A stretch of 64,000 nucleotides of DNA from Magnolia sinica. Its lineage: Eukaryota; Streptophyta; Magnoliopsida; Magnoliales; Magnoliaceae. Every line of letters begins with the position of its first letter. Within the stretch, counting starts at the first letter, position 1. Below are positions 50,401-62,011 of the stretch, piece after piece. Below the pieces are notes generated by a model. The model was not told the origin of the DNA, made no database searches, and was given only the letters and a program-made list of their open reading frames with translations. The stretch is taken from positions 17,068,001 to 17,132,000 of the forward strand of contig NC_080588.1 in assembly GCF_029962835.1 (NCBI RefSeq). The letters are read 5' to 3'. The translations under genes were made by a program, and so were the position numbers.

Positions 50401-50835
50401 ACCGCTAGAGTTTGAGGTCGGAGAGCATGTGTTCCTTAGAGTTTCCCCTATGAAGGGAGTCCTTGGGTTTGGCAAGAAGGGGAAGCTTACGCCTTGATTC
50501 ATTGGCCCATTCCAGATACTTGATCGAGTGGGGGCGGTAGCGTACCGCCTTGCTTTGCCCACACCACTTGCGGGCGTGCATAACGTATTTCATGTATCTA
50601 TGCTAAAGAAATACGTTCCCGATCCTTCCCATATTATCAGATGGGAGCAAGTATAATTGAGCGAGGACGCTACATATGTACTGCGACCGACGCGTATCCT
50701 AGACAGGAAGGAGCAGGTATTGCGTAGCAAGGTCATTCCACTTGTGAAAGTGCTATGGACGCATCACACGGAAGAAGAGGCTACTTGGGAGACAGAAGTC
50801 GAGGTTTGAAAGAACTACCCTCAGATTCTCGAGGA
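47499..50835 (+). pseudogene. Gypsy B pol: protease to chromodomain (broken)
   Basis: 47499-50156 stays in one frame with several stops (for example 48225-48227, 49014-49016, 49497-49499, 50154-50156). Protease LLVDTRSTVFI has Arg for the required Gly. Reverse transcriptase: [33 protein letters not shown], catalytic [10 protein letters not shown]. RNase H keeps YTDAS, LELAAV, CDHKSL and ADALSH. Integrase: zinc region (MDPGSTKMYRDMK; CLTCQQVK; one His position reads Asp), core VSDRDTQF and FHPQTDGQTERVNQ. A frameshift near 50280 precedes FEVGEHVFLRVSPMKGV and the chromodomain-like tail, which also carries stops. Confidence 0.92.
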
Positions 50836-50866
50836 GTACGAAAAGGTACTAATTTTGAGGATGAAA

Positions 50867-50887
50867 TTTTTTTTAAGGGGGGTAGAT
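50867..50887 (+). promoter_or_regulatory. Gypsy B polypurine tract
   Basis: A T-run followed by AAGGGGGG (50875-50882) and TAGAT, directly before the 3' LTR at 50888. Preceded by the Tekay-type TTTTGAGGATGAAATT block. Confidence 0.92.
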
Positions 50888-53800
50888 TGTAACGTCTCGA
50901 AAAAATCCGTACAAAGACCCGAGTATCCTCTCTGACAGAAATCACCCAGGACCAAAACCTTTTAGAAATTAGGTTAATGTTAGCAAGTGCTAAACTAAAG
51001 TGCTTGTAAAATTATCACTAATCACTTTAAATATGATCTGCAAGACTCAAAATATGCAGAATCATTGACGCTACATTACCCTGAAATCTAGAATCCATCC
51101 TTAAACCCGGTTGCTCTCGGAAGCACACCGAAACTCCGTAACGGACCTGGACCGCACGTCGAAAGTCTGATTACCTTGAAACTATACAGTTATGACCGCA
51201 TTACTGGACTTGACAACCCCCTCGGAAATCAAGTCTTAATTATGTCTAGAACTGCACAACTTGAGCCCGGAGCGAAGTGTGTGAGAAACGTAAAAATATT
51301 TAGAAATAAAAATCTAAATTTAAGTAATCTGAGTCGTGTCGCTTACGGGCCAAATATAAGGATTCAGACCATTAGAATTTGACCCAAATACACCCTCGGA
51401 TCAAGAGAAATGTCCCACACATGTCGATGTACTTGTGGCCCTGATCGAGTGATCGTGACCGTTGAACTGAAGCTCGTCCGCCACGGCTGATCTGTATATC
51501 CGATCAAAACGAAAACTTAGCCTGACCTAGATCCATGGTCAGGGAGCTTAAGTTCGACCGCACGTGGAAAAGGGACCACCAGAAGTGCTCCGTTGGACCG
51601 GAACAGTCCGTATTTGGATATAACCTAAGTATACCTTGGCCCTGGGGCCATTCTCATCAAACCTGGGCCTATATAAGGACCTTAAACCTTCTCCCTCTCA
51701 CCCCATATGAATTTGATTAAACCCTAGGAGAGAGAGGAGAGAAAAGAGAAGGGAAAAGAGAGAAAGTGAGAGTGAGAGTTGGAGATTCTTCCTGGGATTG
51801 GATCCCGCTACTTCACGCACTCAACCGCCGCTCCTGTGTCGCTTTACGGGTGATACCAATCCCGTTATTAGGTAAGGAAACCTAACCCTAATCTATTTTA
51901 GGGTTTTAAATAGTATAAGTTATGAAATAGCTAACCTAATTTATGTTATAGGTTGCCAATCTGCCGTAGATAAAGACTTAACTTTAAAACTGAGTTCGTT
52001 ACGAGTCTACCAGCGAAAGGTGCGGACTATAAACGTATAAGTTATGGTTTTCAAGGCTTTCAATGTTGGTTAATGGTTTATTACTGATGTGGGTGCAATT
52101 TCACATGCTAAATGTGATGTTTGTATCGCGTTTCTGATATATATGAACTATATTGAGTTTAGAGTATTCCATGTATAGGTAGAAAATATCGTATACGTAT
52201 GGAATTTGAACGTGTGTTTGCCATGATTAATTGTCATATCTTTATGCTAGTTGTATGTGTAACAACTCCTTGGCAATAGGATTTGCCCTAATACGTGCTA
52301 CCACCAACATACGTCATGTATGTTGAAATGTGTAGTCTAAGTGTTTGTAGAAATGTCTGAATGAACAAATGTGTAATAAATTGTACTTTATATGGGCATT
52401 GAGAAGAGATTCTCAACTACCTTAACAATGTGTATGATTTCCTCCATGTAACTTATATTCTTTGACTGTTTTACTTAGACACTGCCTATGTGTGAATTCA
52501 TGTTTAAGTTGAAATTCATCAAATGCTCACATGCTTGTATGATTGGAATTGTTACTGCTCTGGTTAGCTTGTATGATTATCTATTATAATTAAATGTGTT
52601 TGGGACTATGAAATAGTCTAGGCAATCGGTAATAGGTTCTGAATTGGTGGCTGAGGTTTTCTCGCCACATAGGACGTGATCGATGAATCCGAGCCGTACT
52701 TGGGATGTTAGCAGTGGCTAGGCCACACGGAGTGCTTACGCACTTCATGTCGATCAACTCAACGTGCGCTCGTACTAATCGAGCTCGTCAAATAACCCGA
52801 TTGACCCGATATATGTTCACCATGTATGGACGCTACTGCTTGAATCTAAGGTACCAAACTCACCAGTGAAAACCCTTTTAAACCTTGGTACCTCGATCCG
52901 CTAAGACTCATGAGCCAGGCATGGTGGTATGGGATATTGTGGTCGAGCTGTCGGCCTACGCTGGGGTGACGAGCCTCCCCGTAGTGACCAGTGAGCAACT
53001 CAGACTCGTGACCCAAATATGGTGGTATGAGATACTGTATTCGAGCTATCGGCCTACACTGATATGGTGACGAGCCCTTTGTAGTGACCTCGAGCGTACA
53101 GTAAGACTGCGTAGAGGCGACGAGCCCTTACATAGCAACAAGAGTACACTAGGCCTGCACTGATAAGGTGACGAGCCCTTTGCAGCGACCTAGAACCGTA
53201 TCATCGTATGAGATTTACTAGGACTGTCGACCCTAGAATGGATCATTGCTTGGGAATTGATATAAGGGAGGTACCTTAGCTTCCCAATCCTGCTATATGA
53301 AAGGGACTAATAATAACTCAGTAATCACACTCATTTTATCGCACTGCATGTGCCCCGGGTTGAAGAGCACAGAGGAAAGAAAGCATGCCGCGACTGTAAG
53401 ATGGTGTCGCCCGAGGGAGTGTAGGCGAGGGCATGCATCATGCTTATATTTCATCCTTGCATTAATAAGAGTATCTAGGAATGTCTGATATGTTTGCTTT
53501 ATCATTGCTGCTTAACTAAATTGATAACATGTTAACCTTTGCTTTATGATTCCACTGAGTTGATCACTCACTCCTGTGTTCTGGGACGGTGTTTTGAACA
53601 CCCACCAGACTCTGTCTTAGTTACAGATGATGATGCGACTCAGGAGGCGGAGCCCGATTACTATGACGATCAGGACGAGTTCTCATACATGCAATTCTCT
53701 GGTGGTTTCTCTTAGGCTATCCGTATCGACGGGGCTACATGTTTATTATTGTAGTTGAACTATTTTGAACTAATACATGTATATGGTGACTTAGTGATGT

Positions 53801-54043
53801 ATTCATACTCTGGAGACTGATCGTGATCTTTTTGGTTCATACACGTCTATATACATTTTCCAGTCTTCCACTTGCATTATATGAATTGATCTGGAGTATG
53901 AATTACTGTTTTGGTATAATCCCACTCATGATTAATGCACTAACACAAACAACATTTAATTATCATTATCTATGTTGCATAAGTGATGCGTTGGAACTCG
54001 TGTGTTGAGTTTATGCTCGACTCCTGATTTTCAGGGCGTTACA
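50888..54043 (+). repeat. Gypsy B 3' LTR
   Basis: 3156 bp, starting TGTAACGTCTCG and ending GGGCGTTACA. Same promoter layout as the 5' LTR (CCTATATAAGG about 51668-51678, GA-rich from about 51728). It carries the uninterrupted GTGAT site at about 53795 where the 5' LTR has its insert. ORFs inside (51176-51382, 52885-53070) are chance frames. Confidence 0.95.
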
Positions 54044-54048
54044 TTATA

Positions 54049-54650
54049 TGGGTCGTGGTTCTCATTTTCTGCTCCCAGATTGTATGACAACTATGACCCT
54101 TATCACATTAGAACTATGACTCTCGTGGTTGTCATATTATATGGGTCGTAGTTCTCATTACCTGCTCCTAGATTGCATGACAACCACAACCCTTGCCTCA
54201 TGACAAACACGACCCTTACCACATTAGAACCACGACCCTTGTGGTTGTCATGTTATATGGGTCATGGTTCTCATTTCTTGCTCCCAGATTGCATGACAAC
54301 CACGACCCATACATGCACATAAAATCCTAACTGTCTGTCAAAGTTAGAAAAGTAACGTGCCCATTCGTACCAAACTTAGCCTGGTGTTTTTCGAATATGA
54401 GATGACTATTGATAAACTGTAGGAGCGAAAAATGCAGGCTATATGGGTCGTGGTTGTCATGAGGTAAGGGTCTTGGTTGTCATGTTATATGGGTTGTAGT
54501 TGTCATGGATCGTGCTTGTCATATTATAAGGGTCGTGGTTGTCATGTTATATGGGTCGTGGTTTGCATGTGTCGTAGTTGCCATGTTATATGGGTTGTGG
54601 TTGTCATGTTGCCTGGATGGTGGTTGTGATTTTCAACGTGTTCACTTCCT
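54049..54650. repeat. ~23-bp satellite, right arm
   Basis: Mostly ATGTTATATGGGTCGTGGTTGTC in the inverse orientation of the left-arm array, interrupted by a unique piece at about 54320-54435. The outer right arm (54650-55308) has repeated GGATTATGGACGGCATGGATG words and no gene. Confidence 0.88.
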
Positions 54651-55683
54651 TTTCTACCAAACCATTGGTACCATAACTTAAGGCCCACAATGGGGTGATC
54701 CGATCCATCCACCTTGTCGGCTAGCTCGCTATGGGCCCAAAAAGTCCTGACTTGGGCAGTATCCACTTTTATCCATCTTGTCGGCTGATATCTGGGCCTT
54801 ACCATTAAAATGACATGACAAAAAGGATGGGCGGCATGGATTATGGACGACATTGATGCCTTACCACTAAAATGACACGACAAAAAGGATGTGCTGCATG
54901 GATTATGGATGACATAGATGCCTTACTCCTAAAATGACATGGCATGGATTATGGACGGCATGGATGCCTTACCTCTAAAATGACACGGCAAAAAGGATGG
55001 GCGACATAGATTATGGACGTCATGGATTATGGATGGCATGAATAAAACACATACATCATGGTGGGGCCCATTGAGCACCGAGCACCAGCCATTGCCTGGT
55101 GGCAAAGGGGAGTAGCCAATTCGTCACTTTCTCGGGAGAGTAACCATTCCATCTCTCTAGGACCGTACGACTTCTAAACCAAGGAGAGGGGCATTTTGGT
55201 CTAAGTAATTTACGGAAGCTTGTCAGAAGGCTACTTTTAGAATATTTTAAAGGTTGAATCTCGTTAGGTAACTTGCCTAAACTTCGAGCTTAGTACAGTC
55301 AAAATCCCTTTTTATTTCAAGAGTAGCTTTGGTACCTTGCGAGATTGTGTAATTGATACGCAGGCACTTGATATTGCATAGTCCACATGTAAATTAGTCA
55401 TGTTATACAGTCCAAAATATAGGTTTCAATCAAGATGCACCGTAAACCATACATTATGCTTTCTCGATTATCTGAGGATTGGATTGCCTGGGCATTTATT
55501 GGACGCTTGACAATGAAGAATGTGTGGATGAATCATAGGTTAGAACTGATTTTAGGACCATGGATTATTCAGTAATTTATCCTTTCAATGTGCTGGAATC
55601 CATGTTAGCTGTACAAGTTCTGAGTGGCCATTTATCAAGCGTCGTATCTGCGAAGAGTATCAAACCAACAACTCATTTAACCA

Positions 55684-56156
55684 GGACGCCGATTTCCTGT
55701 CAAAGGCTTTCGCAGACTTCCTGCAACAACGGGAAGTTAGGTGGGGCCCACCGTGATGTTTATGAGAAATCGTCACGTCCATCAGTCTTACAAGATCATT
55801 TTTGGACCTAGACTCAGAACTGACCGAAATCAAAATTAATTTCATATGCACCACACAGCATAGGATTGAATTTCCACCGTTGAAACACGCGTGGGCACAG
55901 AAGATTTGAATCAGGATAATTTTTATGTCATGAGCTCATCCTGGTAGGAATTACTTCATGAATGGTACGGATGGTATATAAACAACACAGTAGACCCTAA
56001 GAAGGTTTCAACAATAGGAATTTATCACTTAGTTTTGGATTTAGATCATTTTTTTGAACCCATCAACTAAAATAATCTTGCAAAACTGATAGACGTAGTG
56101 GATTTCACATCAACGTCACGGTGGGTCCCACCTAACTTCCCGTCGAATCCGCGTCC
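55684..56156. mobile_element. 473-bp TIR element, non-autonomous, possibly Mutator-like
   Basis: Left end GGACGCCGATTTCC and right end, reversed, GGACGCGGATT. Inner inverted blocks CGGGAAGTTAGGTGGG and (G/A)CCCACCGTGA match almost perfectly between 55728-55755 and 56115-56145. Flanks ATTTAACCA and CCTTAAACA share 6 of 9 bases, a possible decayed duplication. The first 472-bp unit keeps the outer tip (36121-36147) without the body. No coding sequence. Confidence 0.62.
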
Positions 56157-56583
56157 CCTTAAACATCGGTGGATTGTAAACAGCATCGTCATGAGGAGCT
56201 GCATTCTATACTCAGGCAGTTGTATGCCCTTGATATATATGCAGGCACTCAGAAGTTATACACTTGGCATGTATCAACTCAAATAAACGAATTAGATTGT
56301 CTATCCCAATATCTCCAGGTCACAATCCCAATATTAGATTGCTTGAACAATCCTAACCTCTGATCCTTGGTCACTCATTTTTCATTTTTAACCGCATAAA
56401 CTGTCATGTAATGAAATGAGCTTAATCTTTGGCTCATGACACATCTAAACTATTTACCATAATTTGGACGGTTTGATTTGACTACTTATATACCACATGA
56501 GCAATTTCTAAATAATTTAAAAGTGCATGTGTATCATCCAATGCACTCTGCAAAGTATCAAAGTTTTTCTATACTTTCATGTT
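56157..56583. other. Spacer before the CACTA element, no gene
   Basis: AT-rich sequence with short ORFs (56098-56286, 56169-56363) that match nothing I recognise. The last three bases, GTT (56581-56583), are the probable CACTA target duplication. Confidence 0.6.
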
Positions 56584-56596
56584 CACTACAAGAAAA

Positions 56597-57020
56597 GGGG
56601 GTTTTAGCCTCGGTTCAAAACTGTGGCTAAAAAGGTTAAAAACTGAGGCTAAAGCCTTTAGCCTCAGTTTTGCCTCAGTTATCCAAACCGAGGTTGAAAC
56701 CCCTGTGGCTAAAGGCTTTAGCCTTAGTTTTAGCAACCAAAGCTAAAATGACTTTTATAGCCTCGGTTCTTCAAGTGAGGCCAAAAACCTTTTTAGCTTC
56801 AATTTTTTCGAAATGAAGCTAAATTAAAATTTTAGCCTCCTTTGTTTTCAACTAAGACTAAATCCAAATTTTAGCCTCAATTGCCTCTAACCGAAGCTAA
56901 ATCTATTTTTAACCTCGGTTCTCAACAACCGAGGCTAAAGTCTTTAGCTACGGGAATTTCAGCCTTAGTTATCAACAACCGAGGCTAAATTCAAGCCTCG
57001 GTTACAAATTGAGGTTAAAA
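56597..57020. repeat. CACTA left subterminal repeats
   Basis: More than ten copies of TTAGCCTCGGTT and its inverse AACCGAGGCTAAA, in both orientations and with variants. In CACTA elements such repeats bind the element's own DNA-binding protein. Confidence 0.85.
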
Positions 57021-57179
57021 ATGTTTTTTTTAAAAAAAATATTTATTCAGTCCACCCATGAAACAATCAATCATGAAAGCCACAATACCAATAAAATAGT
57101 TAATAACCGTCTATTTAGAGTTTAACTACTTTAAATCAATCAAACTGTTTTACAACATTAAGTTCCACAAATAATATAA

Positions 57180-57325
57180 AGTTATGGTCGTGCCTGTCAT
57201 CACCGGTGCCGTCGTGCTTGGCTGATCCTGAGATAACACTGCCTGTCCATCTTTTGCTGCTTCCAGGCCAACGTCATCATTGCCTCTACCAGCATTCTCC
57301 ATTTAAATTATGCGTAGCAGGCCCT
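57180..57325 (-). pseudogene. Unassigned captured exon-like piece
   Basis: On the minus strand an ATG at about 57302 opens MENAGRGNDDVGLEAAKDGQ and stays open for about 45 codons toward the subterminal repeats. It looks coding in composition and lies in line with the other captured pieces, but I cannot assign a family. Confidence 0.35.
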
Positions 57326-57761
57326 TGCAACCTCAACAGGTAGCTCTAGCCTGTTGGCTGCAAGACATGAAATGAAACTCTCAAACAAGAAAGGAAATGC
57401 ATATGGATGTGTATGGATGCATAGCAGGCCCTGCAACCTAGCCCATTCATTTGTCAAGGCCTGAGCAAGACAACAAATGATTGACCAACCACTTACCTAC
57501 AAGATGGGACTAATCCAATTTTGTATTAGTTTCAATTTGGGGTTTCTTCATGATAAAAGGATTGAAGTCAGGTTTGAGATGATCAGAGAGCGATGCCCCC
57601 AAGAATGCTGTGTCCTTAACCATTGCATTCGGTTTCACCTGCAAATTGATGTAGTAGTCATAACAAGAAATAGAAAGTGTAGCTATATTAATAATGCAAT
57701 TGAAAAAGTAAAGAATTCAGAAAACATATCTTGGTTAGTCCCATTTTGGCCTAGGTATGAT

Positions 57762-57995
57762 TCACCATACCTTTCTCCCAGATTTCTTCTCCTCCTGAAT
57801 AAAAGACTCTGCCGACCAAGCTGGAATGACCTTGTCAGCCGTGCTGTACAGATACAGCTGAGGGCAGGGAGGCTGGTCGCTTGAGAGGATGGAGATGATC
57901 TTCCTCAACCTCCTATTTACATCAGGCAAGTTCAGAAACTTAGAGAAGAACTTCTCTAAAATTGATAGGAACACCTTCTCAATCAACAGGGGTTT
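57762..57995 (-). pseudogene. DUF829/TMEM53-like alpha/beta-hydrolase fragment
   Basis: Minus-strand residues [28 protein letters not shown] and [15 protein letters not shown] match the conserved C-terminal part of plant DUF829 (TMEM53-like) proteins, where the STADKVIP Asp belongs to the hydrolase site. The family is several hundred residues long and only about 78 are here. The surrounding frame extends to 58193, but its upstream part I do not recognise. Captured partial exon; no function expected alone. Confidence 0.72.
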
Positions 57996-58291
57996 GTTAT
58001 TAGTATCGAGTTTAGGAATTGGTAAATATTGAAAGATATTTACAAACAGGGCCATCATATACCTTCCATCTGGTGATCGATGAACACTGAGAAACTGAAA
58101 CAGATGCTTGCACTGAGGATAGGAAGGATTCTGATTATACGTGGCCCATATTAGGATGCAAGTCACACTACACAAAGTAGACAATGCAAACACAGCAACA
58201 TACTGTTAGAAAAACTATACACAAAAACTTTAATTCGTGACTGAGTAAGCTACATTAACTAAGATCATCAAAAGATACAATGGTCGCTCAC

Positions 58292-58567
58292 CTAAAGTTT
58301 TGTTAATATGTGTTCAATTGTATTGTCTCTGGCTAAACCAATCAGGACTCGGCATGCTAGAGCGCGTAGGCAGTCAAGAGAAGCTGGAGGTGTAAATATC
58401 CTAGGATGGAGAAGATGCAAAAGAACCTTTATACCATTGTTGGCACACACAGTGTCCCTTGCTTGGTGATATCCTAGTTCTAGATGTGCAGCAAGGCCGG
58501 CACAACTTGCTCCAGGACCTAAAAATATCCTCCGCTCTCCAACTACTGCAGGAGCAATAGTAGGCAC
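58292..58567 (-). pseudogene. DCAF1 (VprBP homologue) fragment
   Basis: Minus-strand frame with LGPGASCAGLAAHLELGYHQ, NNGIKVLLHLL and LDCLRALACRVLIGLARDN, a conserved stretch of plant DDB1-CUL4-associated factor 1, the substrate receptor of CUL4 E3 ligase. The exon ends KL followed by a TAG overlapping a GTGAGC donor-like site at about 58290. The full protein is near 1900 residues; only about 85 are here. Captured fragment. Confidence 0.8.
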
Positions 58568-58742
58568 AACAGTCTGTGAACTATTGCAAGTGTCCTAAAT
58601 AAATGATTATGGAGGATACAAGACTTGAAGGCACACAAGAGGGTTTGTCTCTAACAATCATAACTGTGACAAAAAAAAAAAAAAAAAACACAACATGAGC
58701 TGTTAGTATATTAAAGGGAAGACTCAAAATGCATGAGTTACC

Positions 58743-58845
58743 TGATAAAAGAAGACGCTCTGCCTTCTAACAGCACTACCTTCTGAGAAAGTAATGTTGA
58801 AAGCAAGCTCATATGGCTCTTCTGGATATAGACTGCTCCAGGTAT
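58743..58845 (-). pseudogene. Unassigned captured exon
   Basis: The minus frame reads SSLYPEEPYELAFNITFSEG then SAVRRQSVFFYQ, ending CAG followed by a GTAACT donor-like site at 58742. Composition and splice border look like a real exon. I could not place the gene family. Confidence 0.45.
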
Positions 58846-59040
58846 GTTTAACAATATGCAACAACAAAACTACGGTGCATACATGAATATTTCGAGATAT
58901 TGAGGTAAAAAGATTGCTCCTGCTTTTGGTGAATTTGGTGTGATAAGAACAAATAACAGAGAGAATTCAGATCAGATGCCATAGCCAGTTACTATTTGTG
59001 ATATGGGTGTTTAGAATTTTGATGGTGAGGATTTAACTTA

Positions 59041-59133
59041 CAAAGAGATCTGGATAGACTTCATTGCTGATGCTCCTGTCCTCAGAGCATCTACAGTTTC
59101 TGTTGTTGCCTTTGCACCTTCAAGCATAATCAT
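59041..59133 (-). pseudogene. SNF7/VPS32 (ESCRT-III) exon fragment
   Basis: After a TTTGGTAG acceptor, the minus strand reads MIMLEGAKATTETVDALRTG then ASAMKSIQ, and ends at a GTAAGT donor. The first 27 residues or so match a highly conserved stretch of plant SNF7-type ESCRT-III subunits, which polymerise to sort endosomal membrane proteins. One exon only, about 30 of some 220 residues. Confidence 0.82.
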
Positions 59134-60306
59134 CTACCAAACATTGTTTCTGGCACAGAAGAAGCCCTTCGTTGAGATTATGACATGCACCAATATGATT
59201 GCATTATCAGTAGTAGACATAAGAAGACGAGGAAGAAGAAATTAATAAAATAAATAAATGAATGAAATTTCAAGGAAAAAAGAAACAACACAATTGCTAT
59301 CTTCAGAGAGTGCATAAAAAATTGGCAGAAGCATCATGATATGAATTACAAGTGGGTCACAATAAGTTTTTCTTTTCTTTCTTTCTATAATATGACTGTA
59401 TAAAAGCTAAAATGATGGAGTTACTTTTTTCTCTTTACTCATAGCTAACAAGAGTTAAATGATTAGGCAACAAAATCACAAATGCTGAACATGGAATCCA
59501 GTAACAATGTATCATGAATATAAAAGACATCCTATGCAAATGAATTGACTAAATGTCAGCATGCCAAGTTTGAACTGCATGACCCATACATGTATGTAAA
59601 AATGCAGTGTATCTGATTAATGTGTCGGGGTTTTCCCTTAAGAACAGCTATCTCAAATGTTCACATTAAGGTCTGGATTGTTGAGAGCCTTTGGGTTCAA
59701 ACCTGGGAATGATTTTCCTACCCCAAGTTTGTTCTGTTCTTCTGTTACTTTATGCTCCAAAGAATTATCTGCTCAATCGAAAGAGAAACAAAGACTGTGA
59801 TGAGGATTGCATATGAAGAAAAAGAAGAAGATGAAGAAGAAAACACCATGAAAAACTCTCTCTGCATGTTTATTTTAGGCTTAAAATGTAGTTCTGAAGT
59901 CGTAGAAAGAAACCCATGAAGATTGCTTCTTTTGTATGTTTAAATGCAATTATAAAATCATTGAAAGAAACCAACAAAGAATTTTCTTTGCATTCCATTT
60001 TCAGTTTTGAAATCCTAGGAAATAGGAAAGTTCCATCATCCATCTGTTTTGGACTTAAAATGCGGTTTTGAAATTGGTAAAGAACCCATAGGATTTTTTT
60101 TCCATGCATGTTGTTTGTGAGTTTAAAATGCAGTTTTGACATCACAGAAAGAGACTAGTTCTTTTTTTTTTTTTCTTTTTTTTTTGATCTGTTTATTGGG
60201 ATGTTGAAATGCAGTATTGAGTCATAGACAAAAACCATGAAGATTTTTCTCTATTGGTTTTGAGCTTGAAATACATTTTTGAAACCATAAATGTTTGTTT
60301 GAGCTT

Positions 60307-60456
60307 ACTTAAGAAATCAAAACAGTCAACTGCTCTAGGACTTCCCATCTTAGGAATTTCATTGCCAACTTCATTGCAAAAATTCCAGCCTTCAAATGCC
60401 ACTCTCAATCCATCTCTTCTCATGCCTGGATCACCCACTGCCGAAATATACCTTTG
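60307..60456 (-). pseudogene. Unassigned captured exon
   Basis: A minus-strand run RYISAVGDPGMRRDGLRVAF then EGWNFCNEVGNEIPKMGSPR then AVDCFDF looks like conserved protein. The flanking parts of the same frame (60193-60306 and 60457-60636) are low-complexity and probably intronic. I do not recognise the family. Confidence 0.45.
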
Positions 60457-61262
60457 TTCTATGAAACAAAAGAAACTGAAAGAAAGCATTTTCATCATAA
60501 TAAACAATACAAAAAAATGGTTTTCCATGGATCTTTTCAAGCAAGTCTGCTGAGAAAGAGGGTCTGAATACTTCAGAAAAGGGATGCAGCTTGCAGGTGT
60601 TGGCCTCTTTTTGATTTTTTTAGTCCTTTTTATCATATGTAGATCTTTGTTGTGTTCTTTCTTCTTGCATTGGTTTCTTTCCTAACACTCTTATTAGTAT
60701 CTACAAGCAAACAATTGAGAAAATTCATGAAAGATAGCCCCTGATTTTTATACAAATAAATAAGATGTCAAGTAAAGGCAAGAGCTCATCTGTTTTCATC
60801 AGACCAATGCAAAACCAGCAGATTCAACACCCTCACACTCATAAGCATCCTAAGCTACTAATATGAGGCCCACCCCTATAAAACCCTAACAAATAGCACC
60901 AGATATAAAATTTTCAAAAAGATGTAAGTGCATTACCTGTAATCTGAAGTAATATCAACACTGATTTCAAATCCTTATGATCTAAAACTCTGCAAACTCT
61001 CAATACTAATTAAATGGAAGACCTAAAAATGGCACTTCCCTTTTCTCACTAGCTGTGCATTTGATTGCACCTAATCATGAAATTTCATGATATTTGATGC
61101 AACCAAATGCACTCTAAACCATAAACTGATAAAAAAGAAATTTTAGATGAAAGAAAATGAAATTTGTGGCCCTCCCCTATAGTAGCCCCTTTAAAATAAG
61201 AATTCAGAATTACAGACAAAATCACATATAAAAATAGGAAATTCGGAACATAGAACCCATAC

Positions 61263-61662
61263 CATGAAGGACCTGAGCTCATTCTTCATGTCAGCAATGC
61301 CATTCAGAATCTCAATCTTTTGGACATGACCAAGTTTGCTGAGAAAATTTAACTCCACTCCTTCTTGTTGCTCTAATTTCTCCTTCCTCTTTTCCTTTGC
61401 CACCTTTTCATATTCCTCAATTGAGTCCTCATCAATTAGATAGCCAATGCCCTTTTGGACATAGAATTCTGTGCAAGCATTACACCTGCAAAGAAGATTT
61501 CTCCATTTCTTAGAAAGAAACATGGGTTTTTTCTTCTCTGAAACAAATGAGGCTTGATGTGGATCCACTCCAAATATATAGTTGGGATTTGAAATGCTAC
61601 CGTGGGTTGCATCCTGCTTTAAAGCCACATTTTTCTCCAAATTCACTCCAAGCAGAGGATTT
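61263..61662 (-). pseudogene. UBR7-like E3 ubiquitin ligase exon
   Basis: A 400-bp exon with a TTCTTAG acceptor at 61663 and a GTATGG donor at 61262, open throughout. It carries LSKKWRNLLCRCNACTEFYV, IGYLIDEDSIEEYEK and KLGHVQKIEILNGIADMKNE. These are hallmarks of the region after the PHD finger of plant UBR7, an N-recognin-type E3 ligase. The UBR box and PHD finger are absent here. It is the longest and best preserved captured exon. Confidence 0.85.
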
Positions 61663-62011
61663 CTAAGAAAACAGTTATTAAAAAAACCTAACTATCTGAT
61701 TTGGATTGAACAGAGCTCACTCTATATTGGCCTATTTATTTTATAATTAGAAATAGGCCTTGGACCGTTCTAGAGGCCAGTCGATTTTGTCCTCCATGTT
61801 TTCAGCGAGAACAGACATACCCCAAATCGGTGCTATCAAATTGGCGTGAACAAACTAACAACATTAACAATCTAGATTTAAAACGAATTCCTATTTTTGT
61901 AATTCGCACTCAAATTCGAATTCAACAGCATGTATGAACCCTCATAAACAATCACAAACCTTCAGAAACGCTAAATCTACAATCGTCTCAAAGCAGAAAC
62001 CCTATCACCGA

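Larger units (their letters stand above)
38254..54043 (+). mobile_element. Gypsy B: Tekay/Del-like Ty3/gypsy element, 15.8 kb including insert
   Basis: Framed by target duplication TTATA (38249-38253 and 54044-54048) inside the satellite of the Mutator-like element. Order: 5' LTR (38254-44510, split by an antisense solo LTR), iMet primer site, leader of about 1.07 kb, ORF with an extra N-terminal domain plus gag, protease, reverse transcriptase, RNase H, integrase, chromodomain-like tail, polypurine tract, 3' LTR (50888-54043). The tail motif (VKVLWTHHTEEEATWETE) and the TTGAGGATGAAATT block before the polypurine tract are typical of Tekay/Del. Multiple stops and shifts: dead. Confidence 0.95.
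36216..55308. mobile_element. Mutator-like element with long, satellite-filled inverted repeats
   Basis: The left arm (from 36216) and right arm (ending 55308) are inverted copies: outer ends TGAATTTTGACCGTA and, reversed, GGGATTTTGACTGTA. Further in, matched inverted blocks include CAAAATGCCCCTCTCCTT and the CATGCCGCCCATCC region. Both arms then carry a ~23-bp satellite in opposite orientation. Flanks TTTGTTTTT and TTTTTATTT are a 9-bp duplication with two differences, the size typical of Mutator elements. Without gypsy B it is about 3.3 kb. No transposase is visible, so it is non-autonomous; a Foldback-type label is also possible. Confidence 0.68.

Noticed and set aside
57477..57884. 135-codon plus ORF in the CACTA interior
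   Set aside because: It overlaps the minus-strand DUF829-like fragment, which has clear conserved motifs; the plus frame is the shadow.
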